Position numbers and translations under genes: made by a program. From NCBI RefSeq assembly GCF_039595935.1, contig NZ_JBCNKR010000006.1, forward strand, positions 2,948,001 through 3,012,000: 64,000 nt of DNA, read 5' to 3'. This document shows positions 1-9,167 of the stretch, one piece after another (position 1 is the stretch's first letter; each line of letters begins with the position of its first letter). The notes under the pieces are model-generated. The model was not told where the DNA came from. It made no database searches and worked only from the letters and a program-made list of their open reading frames with translations. The stretch is from Flavobacterium sp. (GTDB taxonomy: Bacteria; Bacteroidota; Bacteroidia; Flavobacteriales; Flavobacteriaceae).

Positions 1-939
1 ACCCATTTTATTTTTCTGCGCAGCTCTGTGGATCCATGCATGAATTATGCCCCTGCGGTTATATTTTATTTCCAGGCCGTGGGACTTCGCATGCTGAAAC
101 TTCGTAATATTACAAAAACAGCAAGAAGGTGCCGGAGAAATAATTTAGCGGGTTTCCGGACACGCATTTATAAACACAAAAATATGGGAGCTTTCAGCGT
201 CACGGGAGATTATGATTTGATTTTGATGGCAGCGGCTTTGCTTTACGGATACCTTGTAACAATGAAAAAAAAGAAAAGGCGGTAGGCCGGAAGGCCCCTT
301 CCAAATAAGACAGATAGAAGTTTTCAGCTTGTTTTTGCGGCATATTTAAACATTTTTTGTTTCTTTAATAAAAAAGCGGTACATCGGCAGCTTTGCGCTC
401 TTCTGCTATTTATCTATCCCATATTTTAAACCATACTATGTGGTCTCTAATGCAATTAAAAGTAAAATAAGAGTGTCAGGGAACTTTACATAATTCCCAT
501 CTTTGGAATGGAAATTATGTAATTTTTTCAGATAAGTTTGGAAAGGCCAGCCAGAAGTTTTAGTTTCAATTCATTAGCAGCTGGATAAGGTTTATAATTT
601 ATTTCTAAAGTATCTGCAGAGCAGTGCCGCGCTATATAAAACGGGGTATATACAACTTATTATACAATGCGGATGTCTAATCTGCGGTGGAGCTCAAGAA
701 CCGTCAGCGGCGCCCGGAGGAAATTCTTATTAATGACCTTGAAAGCTGCACACATGGACAGGAGCAGGCCAGGAGGCGGTTCGGATTTTTATGCCGTGAA
801 GCCATCTATGCAGACAGGGCATCATGCCGGCCTGTTTAACACTTTTTTAACCCGGTAGGAATTATGAAACATTCCCATATATTAATGTAACATCCCCCCT
901 CGGATAACAGGGTAAATTGCTTTTAAAAAACATGCCGTA
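1..939. other. Gene-poor left end of the window
   Basis: I see no recognisable gene here. Two short open frames (28-285 and 667-858, + strand) have no detectable family, and the second competes with another open frame from about 681 of similar quality. A hairpin lies at 488-528. The stretch may be the flank of the kinase gene that follows, or decayed coding DNA. Confidence 0.5.
488..528. terminator. Hairpin with T-run, possible terminator
   Basis: Two 13-base arms (488-500 and 508-520) pair with one mismatch around a 7-base loop and are followed by a run of T. No gene clearly ends here, so its partner gene is unknown. Confidence 0.45.
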
Positions 940-2448
940 ATGGAAAGAACTTTACACCTTTTAAAAGACATAGTGGATAATGCCCCGCTTCCCATCGGGG
1001 TGTATGCAGGAAGAGAATTAAGGATAGTAATTGCCAATCAGGCGATGGTAAAAACCTGGGGAAAGGGCAGCGGGGTGATAGGAAAGACTTATTTCGAGGT
1101 GGTCCCCGAGATTGAAAAGCAGCGTATTTTTGATGAAGCCCTGAAGGCCTATGACAGCGGGAATGCTTTCCATGCGGTGGACAAAAGAGTGGATCTGGTA
1201 CATGACGGCACAGAGAAGACCTTTTATTTCAATTACTGTTTCATACCGCTTTTCGATGCTCAGGGACAGGTCTATGGGTTGATGAATACCGGAATGGACG
1301 TCACGGACCTTCATCTTGCACGTGAGAAGGCGCAGAGCTCCTCCGAACAGCTCCGCATGGCTGTCGAGGCTTCAGGTCTGGGCACCTACGAGATCGATCT
1401 GATAAACGGAAATATTGCCACCTCTGGCAATTTTAAGGCCATATGGAATATAGAAGGGCCCATTACAAATGAGAAAATTATCTCAAGGCTGCATCCTGAT
1501 GACATTGCTGTAAGAGAGCAGGCGCACAGAGAGGCCGAGCATACCGGTCTTATCAGCTATCAGGCAAGAATAGTGGAGGAGCACCAGCCGGTGCGGTGGA
1601 CTAAGATAAACGGAAAAATAATCAAGGATCAGAACGGCAGCGCCGTTAAAATCACTGGTATAATAGAGGATATCGGACGCCAGAAAGCCCTGGAGCAGCA
1701 GCTCAGGGAAGAAGCGCAGAAGAGCAATCAGGAGCTCCGACGCTCCAATGAGGAGCTGCTTCATTTTGCCAATCTGGTCAGCCACGACCTCAAGGAGCCT
1801 CTGCGGAAGATCAAGACTTTTATCAGCCGCATTATAAGCGAAAGCTCCGGGGGGCTTTCTGAAAAGCAGCAGTGGTATCTACAGAAAATGGATCATACCG
1901 CCCAGCGGATGCATAATGTCATTGAAGGTATTCTCGCCTATTCAGGCGCCGATAAGAAAACGCAGCCTGTGGAATGGGTGGACCTTAATGAAGTGATGCG
2001 CGATATCAAGACCGACCTGGAGCTGGTAATCCAGGAGAAGGGTGCTGTTTTAATCGCCTCTGAGCTGCCTGAAATACAGGGCTCAAGTATTCTACTCCAG
2101 CAGCTTTTCTATAATCTGGTGCACAATGCCCTGAAATTTTCAAGGGCCGAAGTGCCTCCAAGGATCACTATCAGTTCTGAGCTTATTGATGAAAATGGAG
2201 CCAAGGGGGTGCGTATCTGCATTGAGGACAACGGCATAGGTCTTGATGAGGCCTTCACAGAGAGGATCTTCACGGCTTTTGAGAGGCTTCATTCCAAAGA
2301 CCAGTTTGAAGGCAGCGGTCTGGGTCTTTCAATCTGCAGAAAGATTGTCCAGCGCCACGGGGGAACCATAAATGCATCCGGGCAGAAGGACAAAGGGTCT
2401 GTCTTTACCCTGCAGCTTCCCCTGCGCCAGCAGAGCGACTCCTTGTAG
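940..2448 (+). CDS. PAS-PAS sensor histidine kinase
   Basis: This is a soluble two-component sensor kinase of 502 residues with no signal peptide or membrane segment. Two PAS folds occupy about residues 10-125 and 135-250, and a short coiled stretch (about 250-275) leads into the HisKA domain. The phospho-acceptor is H282 in SHDLKEP. The ATPase domain shows an N-box (N392/N396), a G1 box DNGIG at 430 and a GSGLGLS box at about 458. The stimulus is not deducible. The next gene on the same strand encodes a receiver-only regulator, a pairing typical of phytochrome-like and PAS kinases with Rcp1-like regulators. Codons are noticeably richer in G+C than in genes from 4 kb onward, which hints at a different origin. 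Confidence 0.9.
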   Translation: MERTLHLLKDIVDNAPLPIGVYAGRELRIVIANQAMVKTWGKGSGVIGKTYFEVVPEIEKQRIFDEALKAYDSGNAFHAVDKRVDLVHDGTEKTFYFNYCFIPLFDAQGQVYGLMNTGMDVTDLHLAREKAQSSSEQLRMAVEASGLGTYEIDLINGNIATSGNFKAIWNIEGPITNEKIISRLHPDDIAVREQAHREAEHTGLISYQARIVEEHQPVRWTKINGKIIKDQNGSAVKITGIIEDIGRQKALEQQLREEAQKSNQELRRSNEELLHFANLVSHDLKEPLRKIKTFISRIISESSGGLSEKQQWYLQKMDHTAQRMHNVIEGILAYSGADKKTQPVEWVDLNEVMRDIKTDLELVIQEKGAVLIASELPEIQGSSILLQQLFYNLVHNALKFSRAEVPPRITISSELIDENGAKGVRICIEDNGIGLDEAFTERIFTAFERLHSKDQFEGSGLGLSICRKIVQRHGGTINASGQKDKGSVFTLQLPLRQQSDSL

Positions 2449-2709
2449 GCGAGGGACGGTTTTAACATAAGCAGTGGGAGCTGTAGGGATTAATTAATGG
2501 AATGATTAACAGACTTGTTTTGTAAATTCCATTTTGCCACGGATTTCTTACCACTCTTTTTTTTCGGTTTTTTAGTTTTACAGGCTGCCTTGTGCCCCGT
2601 GCGCCGTAAAGTCAATACACTGGATTTGCTGCTTATTTTAATATTTTTGCCACATCGAAGTCTTTTATCTATTTATATGCTACATTTGGTGCTTATAAAA
2701 ACCTTTGAG

Positions 2710-3210
2710 ATGATAAGTTCCGAAAATTCACAACCCGTCCCTGATGGGGAAATCGGCAAAGAGCCGCTGAAAATTATACTAGCAGAAGATGATAAAGAGG
2801 ACCAGGAATTATTCCTTGATGCCCTTGGAGAAACTGATGTTGATTCTGAGGTGACCGTGGTGGAGAACGGGCAGGAGCTATTGGATAATCTCAAAGATGA
2901 ATCCCAGTCAGATCCTGATATGATTTTTATTGATATCAATATGCCCGTTAAAGGAGGCGTGCAGGCGCTGGAAGAAATTAAGGGCGATGAAAACCTTAAG
3001 GATATCCCGGCCGTTATGCTCTCTACCTGGGACCATCCCTTGGATGTTGAAGATGCTTTTGCGAAGGGGGCGGATCTTTATGTGCAGAAGCCGAATTCTT
3101 TTGCCGGCTTTGTTTTGATCCTCAAAAAAGTGTTCTTTCTGCACTGGGCAAAAGCTTTACTTGCTCCGGTCAGGAAACTGTTTTTTGTTTCGGAAAAGAA
3201 TGTATCCTAG
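2710..3210 (+). CDS. Single-domain response regulator (CheY/Rcp1-like)
   Basis: This is a receiver domain without an output domain, 166 residues long, and the likely phosphorylation partner of the kinase just upstream. The acidic pocket E26-D27-D28, phospho-acceptor D75 (FIDINMP), T106 and K127 (QKPN) are all present. The frame stays open back to a TTG at 2515, but that part would encode an unrelated hydrophobic stretch. I chose ATG 2710 because the receiver fold begins shortly after it. Regulators of this kind usually relay phosphate or act by protein contact. The target is unknown. Confidence 0.85.
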   Translation: MISSENSQPVPDGEIGKEPLKIILAEDDKEDQELFLDALGETDVDSEVTVVENGQELLDNLKDESQSDPDMIFIDINMPVKGGVQALEEIKGDENLKDIPAVMLSTWDHPLDVEDAFAKGADLYVQKPNSFAGFVLILKKVFFLHWAKALLAPVRKLFFVSEKNVS

Positions 3211-3446
3211 GTGGATTCCTAAAGGCCTTTGCCGAGTCAGCCGCTTATTTTTTCGCTGTGGTACAGGGTGAGCCATTTTTTCCATTTTCTGGAGCAACTG
3301 GATTTCTTTTGGATCGCCTGTTGAGTCTAAAAACCCTGTGAGGGTTTTCTGGGAATTAAATTTTTTATCTTCAAAGAGGCAGGTGAATTTTGGAAGCGCC
3401 TTTTTTACGACACCAGCGATAGTGTAATTTTGGAGTTTAAAAATGC

Positions 3447-3537
3447 TTTTAGGAGGTCTTCCCGCTATTCGTTTCAATCTTTTGCGCCAAACTCCGGCAC
3501 AAAAGGATTTCACTGCTATCTGGGCTATAAAGTGAAA
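3447..3537. repeat. Dispersed 90-base repeat, copy 1
   Basis: This copy aligns almost end to end with 14849-14940. Shared blocks include TCTTCCCGCTAT, CAATCTTTTGCGCC and AAAGGATTT-CACTGCTATC. It lies between genes. From memory, similar strings occur between genes in other Flavobacterium genomes. No function is known. Confidence 0.75.
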
Positions 3538-3932
3538 TCTTTTTTTTTATATTATAAATGGAATAAAAGAGAGAAAACATCAATGAGTAAAGGTATTTTA
3601 TTGACAATTATTTAGTTATGTTTTTCTTCGGCTGTTTTTTTATTTTTAGCTGTCAATAAGTGGGGTTTTAGTAATGTTTCGAACTTATACTTTAAATATT
3701 TGTTTCACAGAGTTTTAATTTGGTTTTTAAAATGTTGCACCGATTCTGCACCTAAATTCAAATTAGTTTTCTACGAGAATTAATTATTGTTAATATAATA
3801 ATAATGAAATTTCTTTAATCTTAATGTTTACGGGCTTTTAATAACGGTTTGTGTCTTTTAGATTTAACTGTACAGGATTTACAAACCACTAATTTTTATA
3901 AGTTAAAGCGGGTTAAATTCTATAAAAAAGTA

Positions 3933-3970
3933 TAAAAAAAACGCTAAAACTTATGTTTTAACGTTTTTTT
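3933..3970. terminator. Bidirectional hairpin terminator
   Basis: An A-run, arms ending TAAAAC/GTTTTA, and a T-run form a strong symmetric hairpin with a one-base bulge. The same layout (hairpin, then AAG-A-GTGAC) precedes the related remnant at 41.6 kb, so the hairpin seems to belong to that repeated unit. Confidence 0.6.
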
Positions 3971-4043
3971 AAGAGTGACCCCGACGGGACAAATTTCAAC
4001 ATTTTTTTTGGATGATTTGAAGAAATTGGCTTACTACATGTAA
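3970..4043 (+). repeat. tRNA-3'-end-like string plus C-terminal coding remnant (copy A)
   Basis: The string GTGACCCCGACGGGA at 3975-3989 is the reverse complement of a typical tRNA T-stem/acceptor end. It runs in frame into QISTFFLDDLKKLAYYM and a stop at 4041. That peptide is a diverged relative of the tails at 19220, 36022 and 41624 (shared core DLKKLAY). I read it as the junction scar of an old integration. The parent protein is not identified. Confidence 0.5.
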
Positions 4044-4275
4044 TGTTTGTCTTTCATTGGCTTTAGAGTTTTGGTTTAGATGTACTGTTGGGGATTGAAG
4101 CAAAAATATATTTAGTTTTATGTATTATTTTACCAAAAATAAAAAGAGACAGCCTTAATCTTTTGCAAAAAAAAGATATCAATTCCTTATATTTAAAGTT
4201 TTGAGCTGGCAATAAAATGGTAATCAAAATCTCTAATACAATTGACTATTACTATTTTGTCGCATAGTAATTATA

Positions 4276-4304
4276 TAAAAAGCCCTGAAATTTCAGGGCT
4301 TAAT
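4276..4304 (-). terminator. Terminator of the fasciclin gene
   Basis: A perfect 20-base palindrome (4281-4300) is followed, on the - strand, by a T-run. It lies just beyond the stop codon of the fasciclin-domain gene. Confidence 0.8.
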
Positions 4305-4324
4305 TGTAATTTATTTTCAGCAAA

Positions 4325-4879
4325 CTACATTTTTGGAAGCAGTACTGCGTCCACTACATGTATGACACCATTAGATTGATTTACATCTGAAATTGTAACT
4401 TTAGCTTTATTGCCACTTTCGTCACTAATGTACAAATCTTTTCCATCCATCCAGGCAGTTAGAGTTCCGCCGCTAACTGTTTTTAAAGAAGCTTTTCCTT
4501 TACCAGCTTTTATTGCTTTTGCAATATCAGAACTATTCATTTTACCGGCCACTACATGATATGTCAATATAGTTTGTAATGATTTAATATTCTCAGGTTT
4601 CAATAATGTTTCAACAGTTCCAGCCGGCAATTTACTAAATGCTTCATTTGTTGGTGCAAAAACAGTAAATGGGCCTTTACCTTGTAAAGTTTCAACTAAT
4701 CCTGCTGCTTTTACTGCTGCTACCAAGGTGGTATGATCCTTTGAGTTTACCGCATTTTCTATAATATTTTTATTAGGATACATAGCTGCTCCACCAACCA
4801 TTACTGTTTTTTGTGCAAATGATGTCAATCCAAATCCTAATGCCAGGATTGCTGCTGCTAAAAATTTTCTAGTTTTCAT
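4325..4879 (-). CDS. Secreted fasciclin (FAS1) domain protein
   Basis: This 184-residue protein has a signal peptide (residues 1-22, ending TSFA-Q) followed by one FAS1 domain. The domain motifs are clear: TLVAAVKAAGL, FTVFAPTNEAF, ILTYHVVAGK and, near the end, NGVIHVVDAVLLP. FAS1 proteins act in adhesion at the cell surface or periplasm, and the bacterial roles are poorly defined. The gene is monocistronic, with its own terminator. It lies downstream of hemH on the same strand, but about 150 bases of AT-rich DNA separate them. Confidence 0.9.
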   Translation of the reverse strand: MKTRKFLAAAILALGFGLTSFAQKTVMVGGAAMYPNKNIIENAVNSKDHTTLVAAVKAAGLVETLQGKGPFTVFAPTNEAFSKLPAGTVETLLKPENIKSLQTILTYHVVAGKMNSSDIAKAIKAGKGKASLKTVSGGTLTAWMDGKDLYISDESGNKAKVTISDVNQSNGVIHVVDAVLLPKM

Positions 4880-5027
4880 AATTACTTTTTTTAAGTTATA
4901 AAGTCATTTACGCTTTAATATTCTTTTTGGTTTTAAAAGAGGTAAAAAAATAAATTAAAATGAATACAAGAGGCGAATTGATATATTAATAATGAAAGCT
5001 CCAATATTCCCTATTGTTATTTTAGCA

Positions 5028-6041
5028 TTATTCAGCCCACTCATTAATCCAGTTGCTAACAGTCTGGCACCACTTCTGGTCGTCATTCAAACAGGGAATA
5101 GCCAGGAAATTTTCCCCTCCATTTTTCTCAAAATCTTCTTTGGCGCGCATGGCGATTTCTTCGAGCGTTTCTAAACAATCCGAAACGAAAGCAGGTGTTA
5201 CAACAGCCAGATTTTTAATTCCTTTTGCCGGCATTTTGTCAATTTCAATATCAGTATAAGGCTCTAACCATTTATCTCCCGCCAAACGCGATTGAAATGT
5301 CAGACTGTATTTATCTTCGGGAAGCCCTAATAATTTTACAACTTGCCTTGTTGTTTCGTAACATTGGTGACGATAACAGAAATCGTGTGCCGGAGATGGC
5401 GCACTGCAACAAGAACCGTCAATTTTACAATGTGATTTTGTAACGTCGGTTTTGCGAATGTGACGCTCTGGAATTCCGTGATAAGAAAACAACAAATGAT
5501 CATATTCAAAACCAACTAAATGTTTTTGAATTGAATCTGCCAAATTCTTGATGTAATCCGGTTTGTTATAAAATGCCGGAACATCAGTAAATGTAATGTG
5601 CGGGAATTTCTTCTTGCGGATTTCTTCGGCCTTTACCAAAATAGTCAAAGTCGAAGCCATTGCATATTGCGGATACAGCGGAAAAAGCAGTACTTCAGTA
5701 ACGCCTTTATCATGCAATTGCTGGAGTCCTTTCTCGATTGTCATGCTTCCGTAACGCATTGCAAGTTCAACCGGTACATTTACTAAAGTCTGTACTTTTT
5801 TCTGCATTCTTTCTGAAAGAACAACTAATGGAGAACCTTCTTCCCACCAGATTTTCGCATAAGCGTGCGCAGATTCTTCTGGCCTTTTTCTTAAAATAAT
5901 GCCGCGAACCAATAAAACTCTCAATAAATACGGAACATCGATCACGTATTTATCCATTAAAAATTCATCTAAATACGGTTTAACATCTTTTGGTGCGGGA
6001 CTTTCGGGAGATCCCAAATTTACTAATAATACGCCTTTCAT
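5028..6041 (-). CDS. hemH: Ferrochelatase
   Basis: The enzyme inserts Fe2+ into protoporphyrin IX in the last step of protohaem synthesis. The product is 337 residues. The N-terminal GVLLVNLGSP motif, the catalytic histidine in FSYHGIPERH and the conserved glutamate region FVSDCLETLEE are present. I place the start at 6041 because the family begins MKGVLLVNLG; an in-frame extension to 6101 adds 20 Lys-rich residues without homology. Cysteines in KIDGSCCSAP could be redox- or cluster-linked, though I cannot tell. It follows an AraC regulator on the same strand and ends a group with cytochrome c and YceI genes. Confidence 0.95.
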   Translation of the reverse strand: MKGVLLVNLGSPESPAPKDVKPYLDEFLMDKYVIDVPYLLRVLLVRGIILRKRPEESAHAYAKIWWEEGSPLVVLSERMQKKVQTLVNVPVELAMRYGSMTIEKGLQQLHDKGVTEVLLFPLYPQYAMASTLTILVKAEEIRKKKFPHITFTDVPAFYNKPDYIKNLADSIQKHLVGFEYDHLLFSYHGIPERHIRKTDVTKSHCKIDGSCCSAPSPAHDFCYRHQCYETTRQVVKLLGLPEDKYSLTFQSRLAGDKWLEPYTDIEIDKMPAKGIKNLAVVTPAFVSDCLETLEEIAMRAKEDFEKNGGENFLAIPCLNDDQKWCQTVSNWINEWAE

Positions 6042-6120
6042 TATCGTTTTTATTTTAATTTTCCTCAAACTCATTACTTGTTGCTTCTTAAAATTAATCA
6101 AATATATTTTTATTTATGCC

Positions 6121-7011
6121 TTAATCTATAAAAGCGAAACTGTTTTTATGATTGGTATTAATGGACATTATATATCTTTTTGGGGTTGTGGAAAATTTTT
6201 TCTTGAATCCCGCAATAAAGTGGCTTCCGGTGCTGTATCCTATTTTCAGCCCGACTTCATTTACATTGTAAGAACCGCTGTCCAATAGTTTTAAGGCGAA
6301 ATCCATTTTGTAGTCAAACAGAAAACCGTATACCGTATCACCATAAATTTGTTTGAAGCCTGTTTTTAATTTTTTCATATTCAGCCCAATTTCATCTGCC
6401 AGCTGCTGCAGTCCTGGCGGTTCGGCCATATTGGCGATAAGTATTTCTCTGGCTTTTTTGATTTTCAGCACGTTATCTTCATCAGTCAAAAATGGACATT
6501 GCACTGCGTTTGGATCTTCCATTTTATTGAAATACAGACTCAATAATTCATATGCTTTTCCTTTATAATAAAGGTTCTTTAGGGAAGGATGAAGGCTGTA
6601 ATGAAACAGCTGGCTCAAAACAACAGCCATAGCAGGACTGATGTACCCTTCGGTATAATACTTTTTTTTCTTCTTATCGGGGCTTAAAATAGAAATATAA
6701 TCTGCTTGAAGGGAAAATAACGAGTGAAATTTATTAATCGAAACAATAACAGAAATCATCCATGAATTTGGAGAAAGTTCTAACTTAAGCAATGACTGAT
6801 GCTGCAGATTGCACAAAATCAGTGATTTTTCCTCTTTCAATTCTAATGTGCAATGATCCTGACTGGACAAAAAAAATGCATTACCTTTTAGTGCGAAATG
6901 AAACTGTATCAGGCCGGCACCTATTTCGTGCTGTGCAGAAAAAGATTCTGAGCTGTCGTTCTGGAAACGGATAAGGGTAAGGCCGTCCTCAATTTGTATT
7001 TCTTCCTCCAT
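6121..7011 (-). CDS. AraC-family transcriptional regulator
   Basis: This protein of 296 residues carries a C-terminal double helix-turn-helix (about 195-290): the first helices are in LQQLADEIGLNMKKLKTGFKQIYG and the second in NVNEVGLKIGYSTGSHFIAGFKKKF. The N-terminal half is an unassigned sensor region. It lies 79 bases upstream of hemH on the same strand and directly after two YceI genes. A role in controlling haem or iron genes is an inference from position. The effector is unknown. Confidence 0.88.
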   Translation of the reverse strand: MEEEIQIEDGLTLIRFQNDSSESFSAQHEIGAGLIQFHFALKGNAFFLSSQDHCTLELKEEKSLILCNLQHQSLLKLELSPNSWMISVIVSINKFHSLFSLQADYISILSPDKKKKKYYTEGYISPAMAVVLSQLFHYSLHPSLKNLYYKGKAYELLSLYFNKMEDPNAVQCPFLTDEDNVLKIKKAREILIANMAEPPGLQQLADEIGLNMKKLKTGFKQIYGDTVYGFLFDYKMDFALKLLDSGSYNVNEVGLKIGYSTGSHFIAGFKKKFSTTPKRYIMSINTNHKNSFAFID

Positions 7012-7059
7012 TTTTTTGATATAAAAAATTATTGACTTTTCGAGATAGTTTCCAGCTGG

Positions 7060-7611
7060 TTATTGTCTATTGGCTTCTAAAACTGCGGCAAACTGGATAT
7101 TTATTTTATTGGAAAGCTTGCTTTTAACCAAATTTGGGATTTCAATATTAAAATCACTGGCATTTACGCTGAAATTACATGAAATGCTGACCCCTGATGG
7201 TGATCTGCTTATCTTTGCAGCAGTATTTATATCCCTGGATTTACCGTGGAGTTGTAATTTGCCTTTAATGATAAAATCCTTAGCATCTGCGCTTAGGCTT
7301 TGAAGATCAAATCCTTCTATCTTTCCTTTAAATACGGCTTTTGGATATTGGTCACTTTCAATATAATTTTCATTGAAGTGTTCTTCCATTAAGGCAGCCT
7401 TAAACTGGAAACCTTTCATCAGGGCTAAACTTGCAATCTCTCCTGTTGCTGGATTCAAAACAAAAGTAACATTCCGATTTACTGCCTTAACTTCTTCAAA
7501 AGAAGGAACGGAAGCTTCAAAAATGACTTTTGCCGATTTACTGACCATTTTTTCTTGTGATACGCCAATAGCGTAAACACTCAGCATTGCAATAAGTATT
7601 GTTTTTTTCAT
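7060..7611 (-). CDS. YceI-family periplasmic protein, copy 1
   Basis: YceI proteins are secreted lipocalin-like barrels that bind polyisoprenoid-type lipids. This one has 183 residues with a signal peptide (about 1-18). Family features include the opening AKVIFEASVPSFEEV strand, YPKAVFKGKIEGF and GKLQLHGKSRDI. It is clearly a paralogue of the next gene upstream, with long identical stretches such as NPATGEIASLALMKGFQF, and probably arose by tandem duplication. It sits in a leftward operon between its paralogue and the AraC gene. Confidence 0.9.
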   Translation of the reverse strand: MKKTILIAMLSVYAIGVSQEKMVSKSAKVIFEASVPSFEEVKAVNRNVTFVLNPATGEIASLALMKGFQFKAALMEEHFNENYIESDQYPKAVFKGKIEGFDLQSLSADAKDFIIKGKLQLHGKSRDINTAAKISRSPSGVSISCNFSVNASDFNIEIPNLVKSKLSNKINIQFAAVLEANRQ

Positions 7612-7659
7612 TTATTTCGCCTTTATTTTTTTTAGATCATTATCTATTTTGTGCAGCTC

Positions 7660-8199
7660 TTATTTTAAAACTGCAATAATTTGAATTTTGACTTTATTAT
7701 CCAGTTTATATTTAATAAGCGCTGGAATCGGAATGTTAAAATCACTTGCATTTACTTCAAAATCAGATATAAAGGTGACTCTGGAACCCGATCTTGTAAT
7801 TTTTGCATCGGCACTTATATCCTTGGATTTTCCATGCATTTCTAATTTTCCTTTTATCGTGTAATCTTTATAATCTTCAGTTAGATTTTTAATGTCGAAT
7901 CCTTCTATTTGCCCTCTAAAAATAGCTTTTGGATATTTATCGGTTTCCATGTAATTTTCATTAAAATGTTCTTCCATTAATGCCATTTCAAACTGGAATC
8001 CTTTCATTAAAGCCAGACTTGCCACTTCTCCAGTTGCGGGATTCAAAACAAAAGTTACCTTGCTGTTAGTTCCTGCAACCGGCTGAAAAGAAGGTACTGA
8101 AGCTTCCAGAGTTATTGTTGCAGATTTAGTTACTATTTTTTCCTGTGAAAAAACAATAAAAGAAGCCAATAGCATTGGCATTATTATGATTTTCTTCAT
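7660..8199 (-). CDS. YceI-family periplasmic protein, copy 2
   Basis: This is a secreted YceI lipocalin-like protein of 179 residues. I set the start at 8199 because it gives a normal signal peptide (MKKIIIMPMLLASFIVFSQ); a longer frame to 8244 would run into the preceding gene. Shared motifs with copy 1 include FEMALMEEHFNENYMETDKYPKAIF and GKLEMHGKSKDI. It starts 14 bases after the cytochrome c gene, so the two are almost certainly co-transcribed. Many YceI proteins are encoded beside cytochromes, which suggests a quinone- or lipid-related partner role; that is inference. Confidence 0.9.
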   Translation of the reverse strand: MKKIIIMPMLLASFIVFSQEKIVTKSATITLEASVPSFQPVAGTNSKVTFVLNPATGEVASLALMKGFQFEMALMEEHFNENYMETDKYPKAIFRGQIEGFDIKNLTEDYKDYTIKGKLEMHGKSKDISADAKITRSGSRVTFISDFEVNASDFNIPIPALIKYKLDNKVKIQIIAVLK

Positions 8200-8213
8200 G
8201 TTGCTGTTATAGA

Positions 8214-8582
8214 TTATTTTTCTAATAATCCATCCTGATTCCATTTTTTTATAATGTCGATAGTAGCTTGAGGCAATCTTGGTCCACCTTGCGGCATTAA
8301 GGAACTATCTCCATTTTCTAAAGAAATTCGTGTAAGGAGTCCTCGGTTTAAAACTGCATTTTTCACCTGTTCATAAGTAACTAAAGACATTGGCGCGCCA
8401 TTTTTAGGAACTGCTGCATGGCATACAACACAGTTATTATCAATAATAGATTTTACATTTTGGTTGTATGTTGCCAAACCATTAATTGGTGCAGTGTCGC
8501 TTAGGGTGCTTGGGTCGTCATTGGCACAGCTTACAAAAATTGAAGCTAATGATGAGATGGCCAGAAGGGTTTTTAGATTCAT
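8214..8582 (-). CDS. Cytochrome c-like lipoprotein
   Basis: This short protein (122 residues) has a lipobox ending at C19 (IFVSC) and one c-type haem site, C51-V-V-C54-H55. A likely distal methionine is M96 in SSLMPQGG. It is first in the leftward operon with two YceI genes, the AraC regulator and ferrochelatase. It probably sits on the outer or inner membrane facing the periplasm and carries electrons. Its partner is not visible in the window. Confidence 0.85.
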   Translation of the reverse strand: MNLKTLLAISSLASIFVSCANDDPSTLSDTAPINGLATYNQNVKSIIDNNCVVCHAAVPKNGAPMSLVTYEQVKNAVLNRGLLTRISLENGDSSLMPQGGPRLPQATIDIIKKWNQDGLLEK

Positions 8583-8718
8583 AAGATTGGTTTTTAGTTA
8601 TAAATAAATGCATGACTTTAAGAATTACCAGGCATTTCAAAATCATATACGATGAAATGAATAATCCAGATTTCGAAGGAGGCATATTTAATGATTTAAA
8701 TCCAATAGGTATTTTTTA

Positions 8719-8731
8719 ACGTAGATAATTT
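8719..8731 (+). promoter_or_regulatory. Shared upstream 13-mer (ACGTAGATAATTT), copy 1
   Basis: This exact 13-mer recurs at 10107-10119. Both copies lie 31-32 bases before an ATG on the same strand. The equal spacing suggests a common promoter core or operator for the OB-fold and HMA-like genes. Confidence 0.45.
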
Positions 8732-8750
8732 GAAATACTAAAAACCAGTT

Positions 8751-9140
8751 ATGAGAAAAAAAATACTAATTACAATTTTCCTTTTTATAATAATCGGAAT
8801 TTCAGCGTACCTCTACATCTACAAAGGGCATAGAAATATAGAATCAGAAACTGCCGATTATGTTGTAACCGTTAATGAACTAGAAAGAGAGTTTACTTCA
8901 AACGACAGTCTGGCTTACATCAAATATCAGGACAAAACAATTGAACTATCTGCACGGGTAACAAGTATTGATAAAGCCGGCAATGGAATTGTTATGAGCG
9001 AAAAAGTATTTGTGACATTCAAAAACCGTTTGCCGCAAAATATTATATCCGGGAAAACCCTAAAAATTAAAGGGCGTTTTTTAGGATATGACGAACTGCT
9101 CCAGGAATTTAAAATAGACCAATCTTCAGTTGTACACTAA
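8751..9140 (+). CDS. Membrane-anchored OB-fold protein (tRNA_anti-like)
   Basis: The protein has 129 residues: one N-terminal membrane anchor (about 5-24), then a small beta-rich domain with the pattern KTIELSARVTSIDK...VFVTFK...LKIKGRFLGYDELLQEFKID. This matches the OB-fold tRNA_anti-like family of Bacteroidota, whose function is not established and which need not bind RNA. It opens a rightward set facing away from the cytochrome c/YceI operon and is followed after 27 bases by a DUF5777 barrel gene. In this phylum the family often sits beside DUF5777 and YceI genes. Confidence 0.7.
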   Translation: MRKKILITIFLFIIIGISAYLYIYKGHRNIESETADYVVTVNELEREFTSNDSLAYIKYQDKTIELSARVTSIDKAGNGIVMSEKVFVTFKNRLPQNIISGKTLKIKGRFLGYDELLQEFKIDQSSVVH

Positions 9141-9167
9141 TACAAATAACAATTTAAAACTAACCTC

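Larger units (their letters stand above)
3211..4275. other. Gene-free 1 kb stretch holding repeats and hairpins
   Basis: There is no convincing gene. The stretch contains one copy of a 90-base dispersed repeat (3447-3537), a strong hairpin (3933-3970), and a tRNA-3'-end-like string followed by a short C-terminal coding remnant (3970-4043). An open frame on the - strand (3157-3513, GTG start) overlaps both the regulator gene and the repeat and is not supported. Confidence 0.6.

Noticed and set aside
681..830. Alternative open frame with charged composition in the gene-poor left end
   Set aside because: It competes with another frame over the same bases, has only a GTG start and no recognisable motif.
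2515..2709. N-terminal hydrophobic extension of the response regulator
   Set aside because: It starts with TTG, encodes low-quality hydrophobic sequence and would place an odd membrane segment before a receiver domain.
3157..3513. Open frame of 118 residues on the - strand
   Set aside because: It needs a GTG start, overlaps the 3' end of the response regulator, and its N-terminal part is the antisense of the dispersed repeat. No family resemblance.
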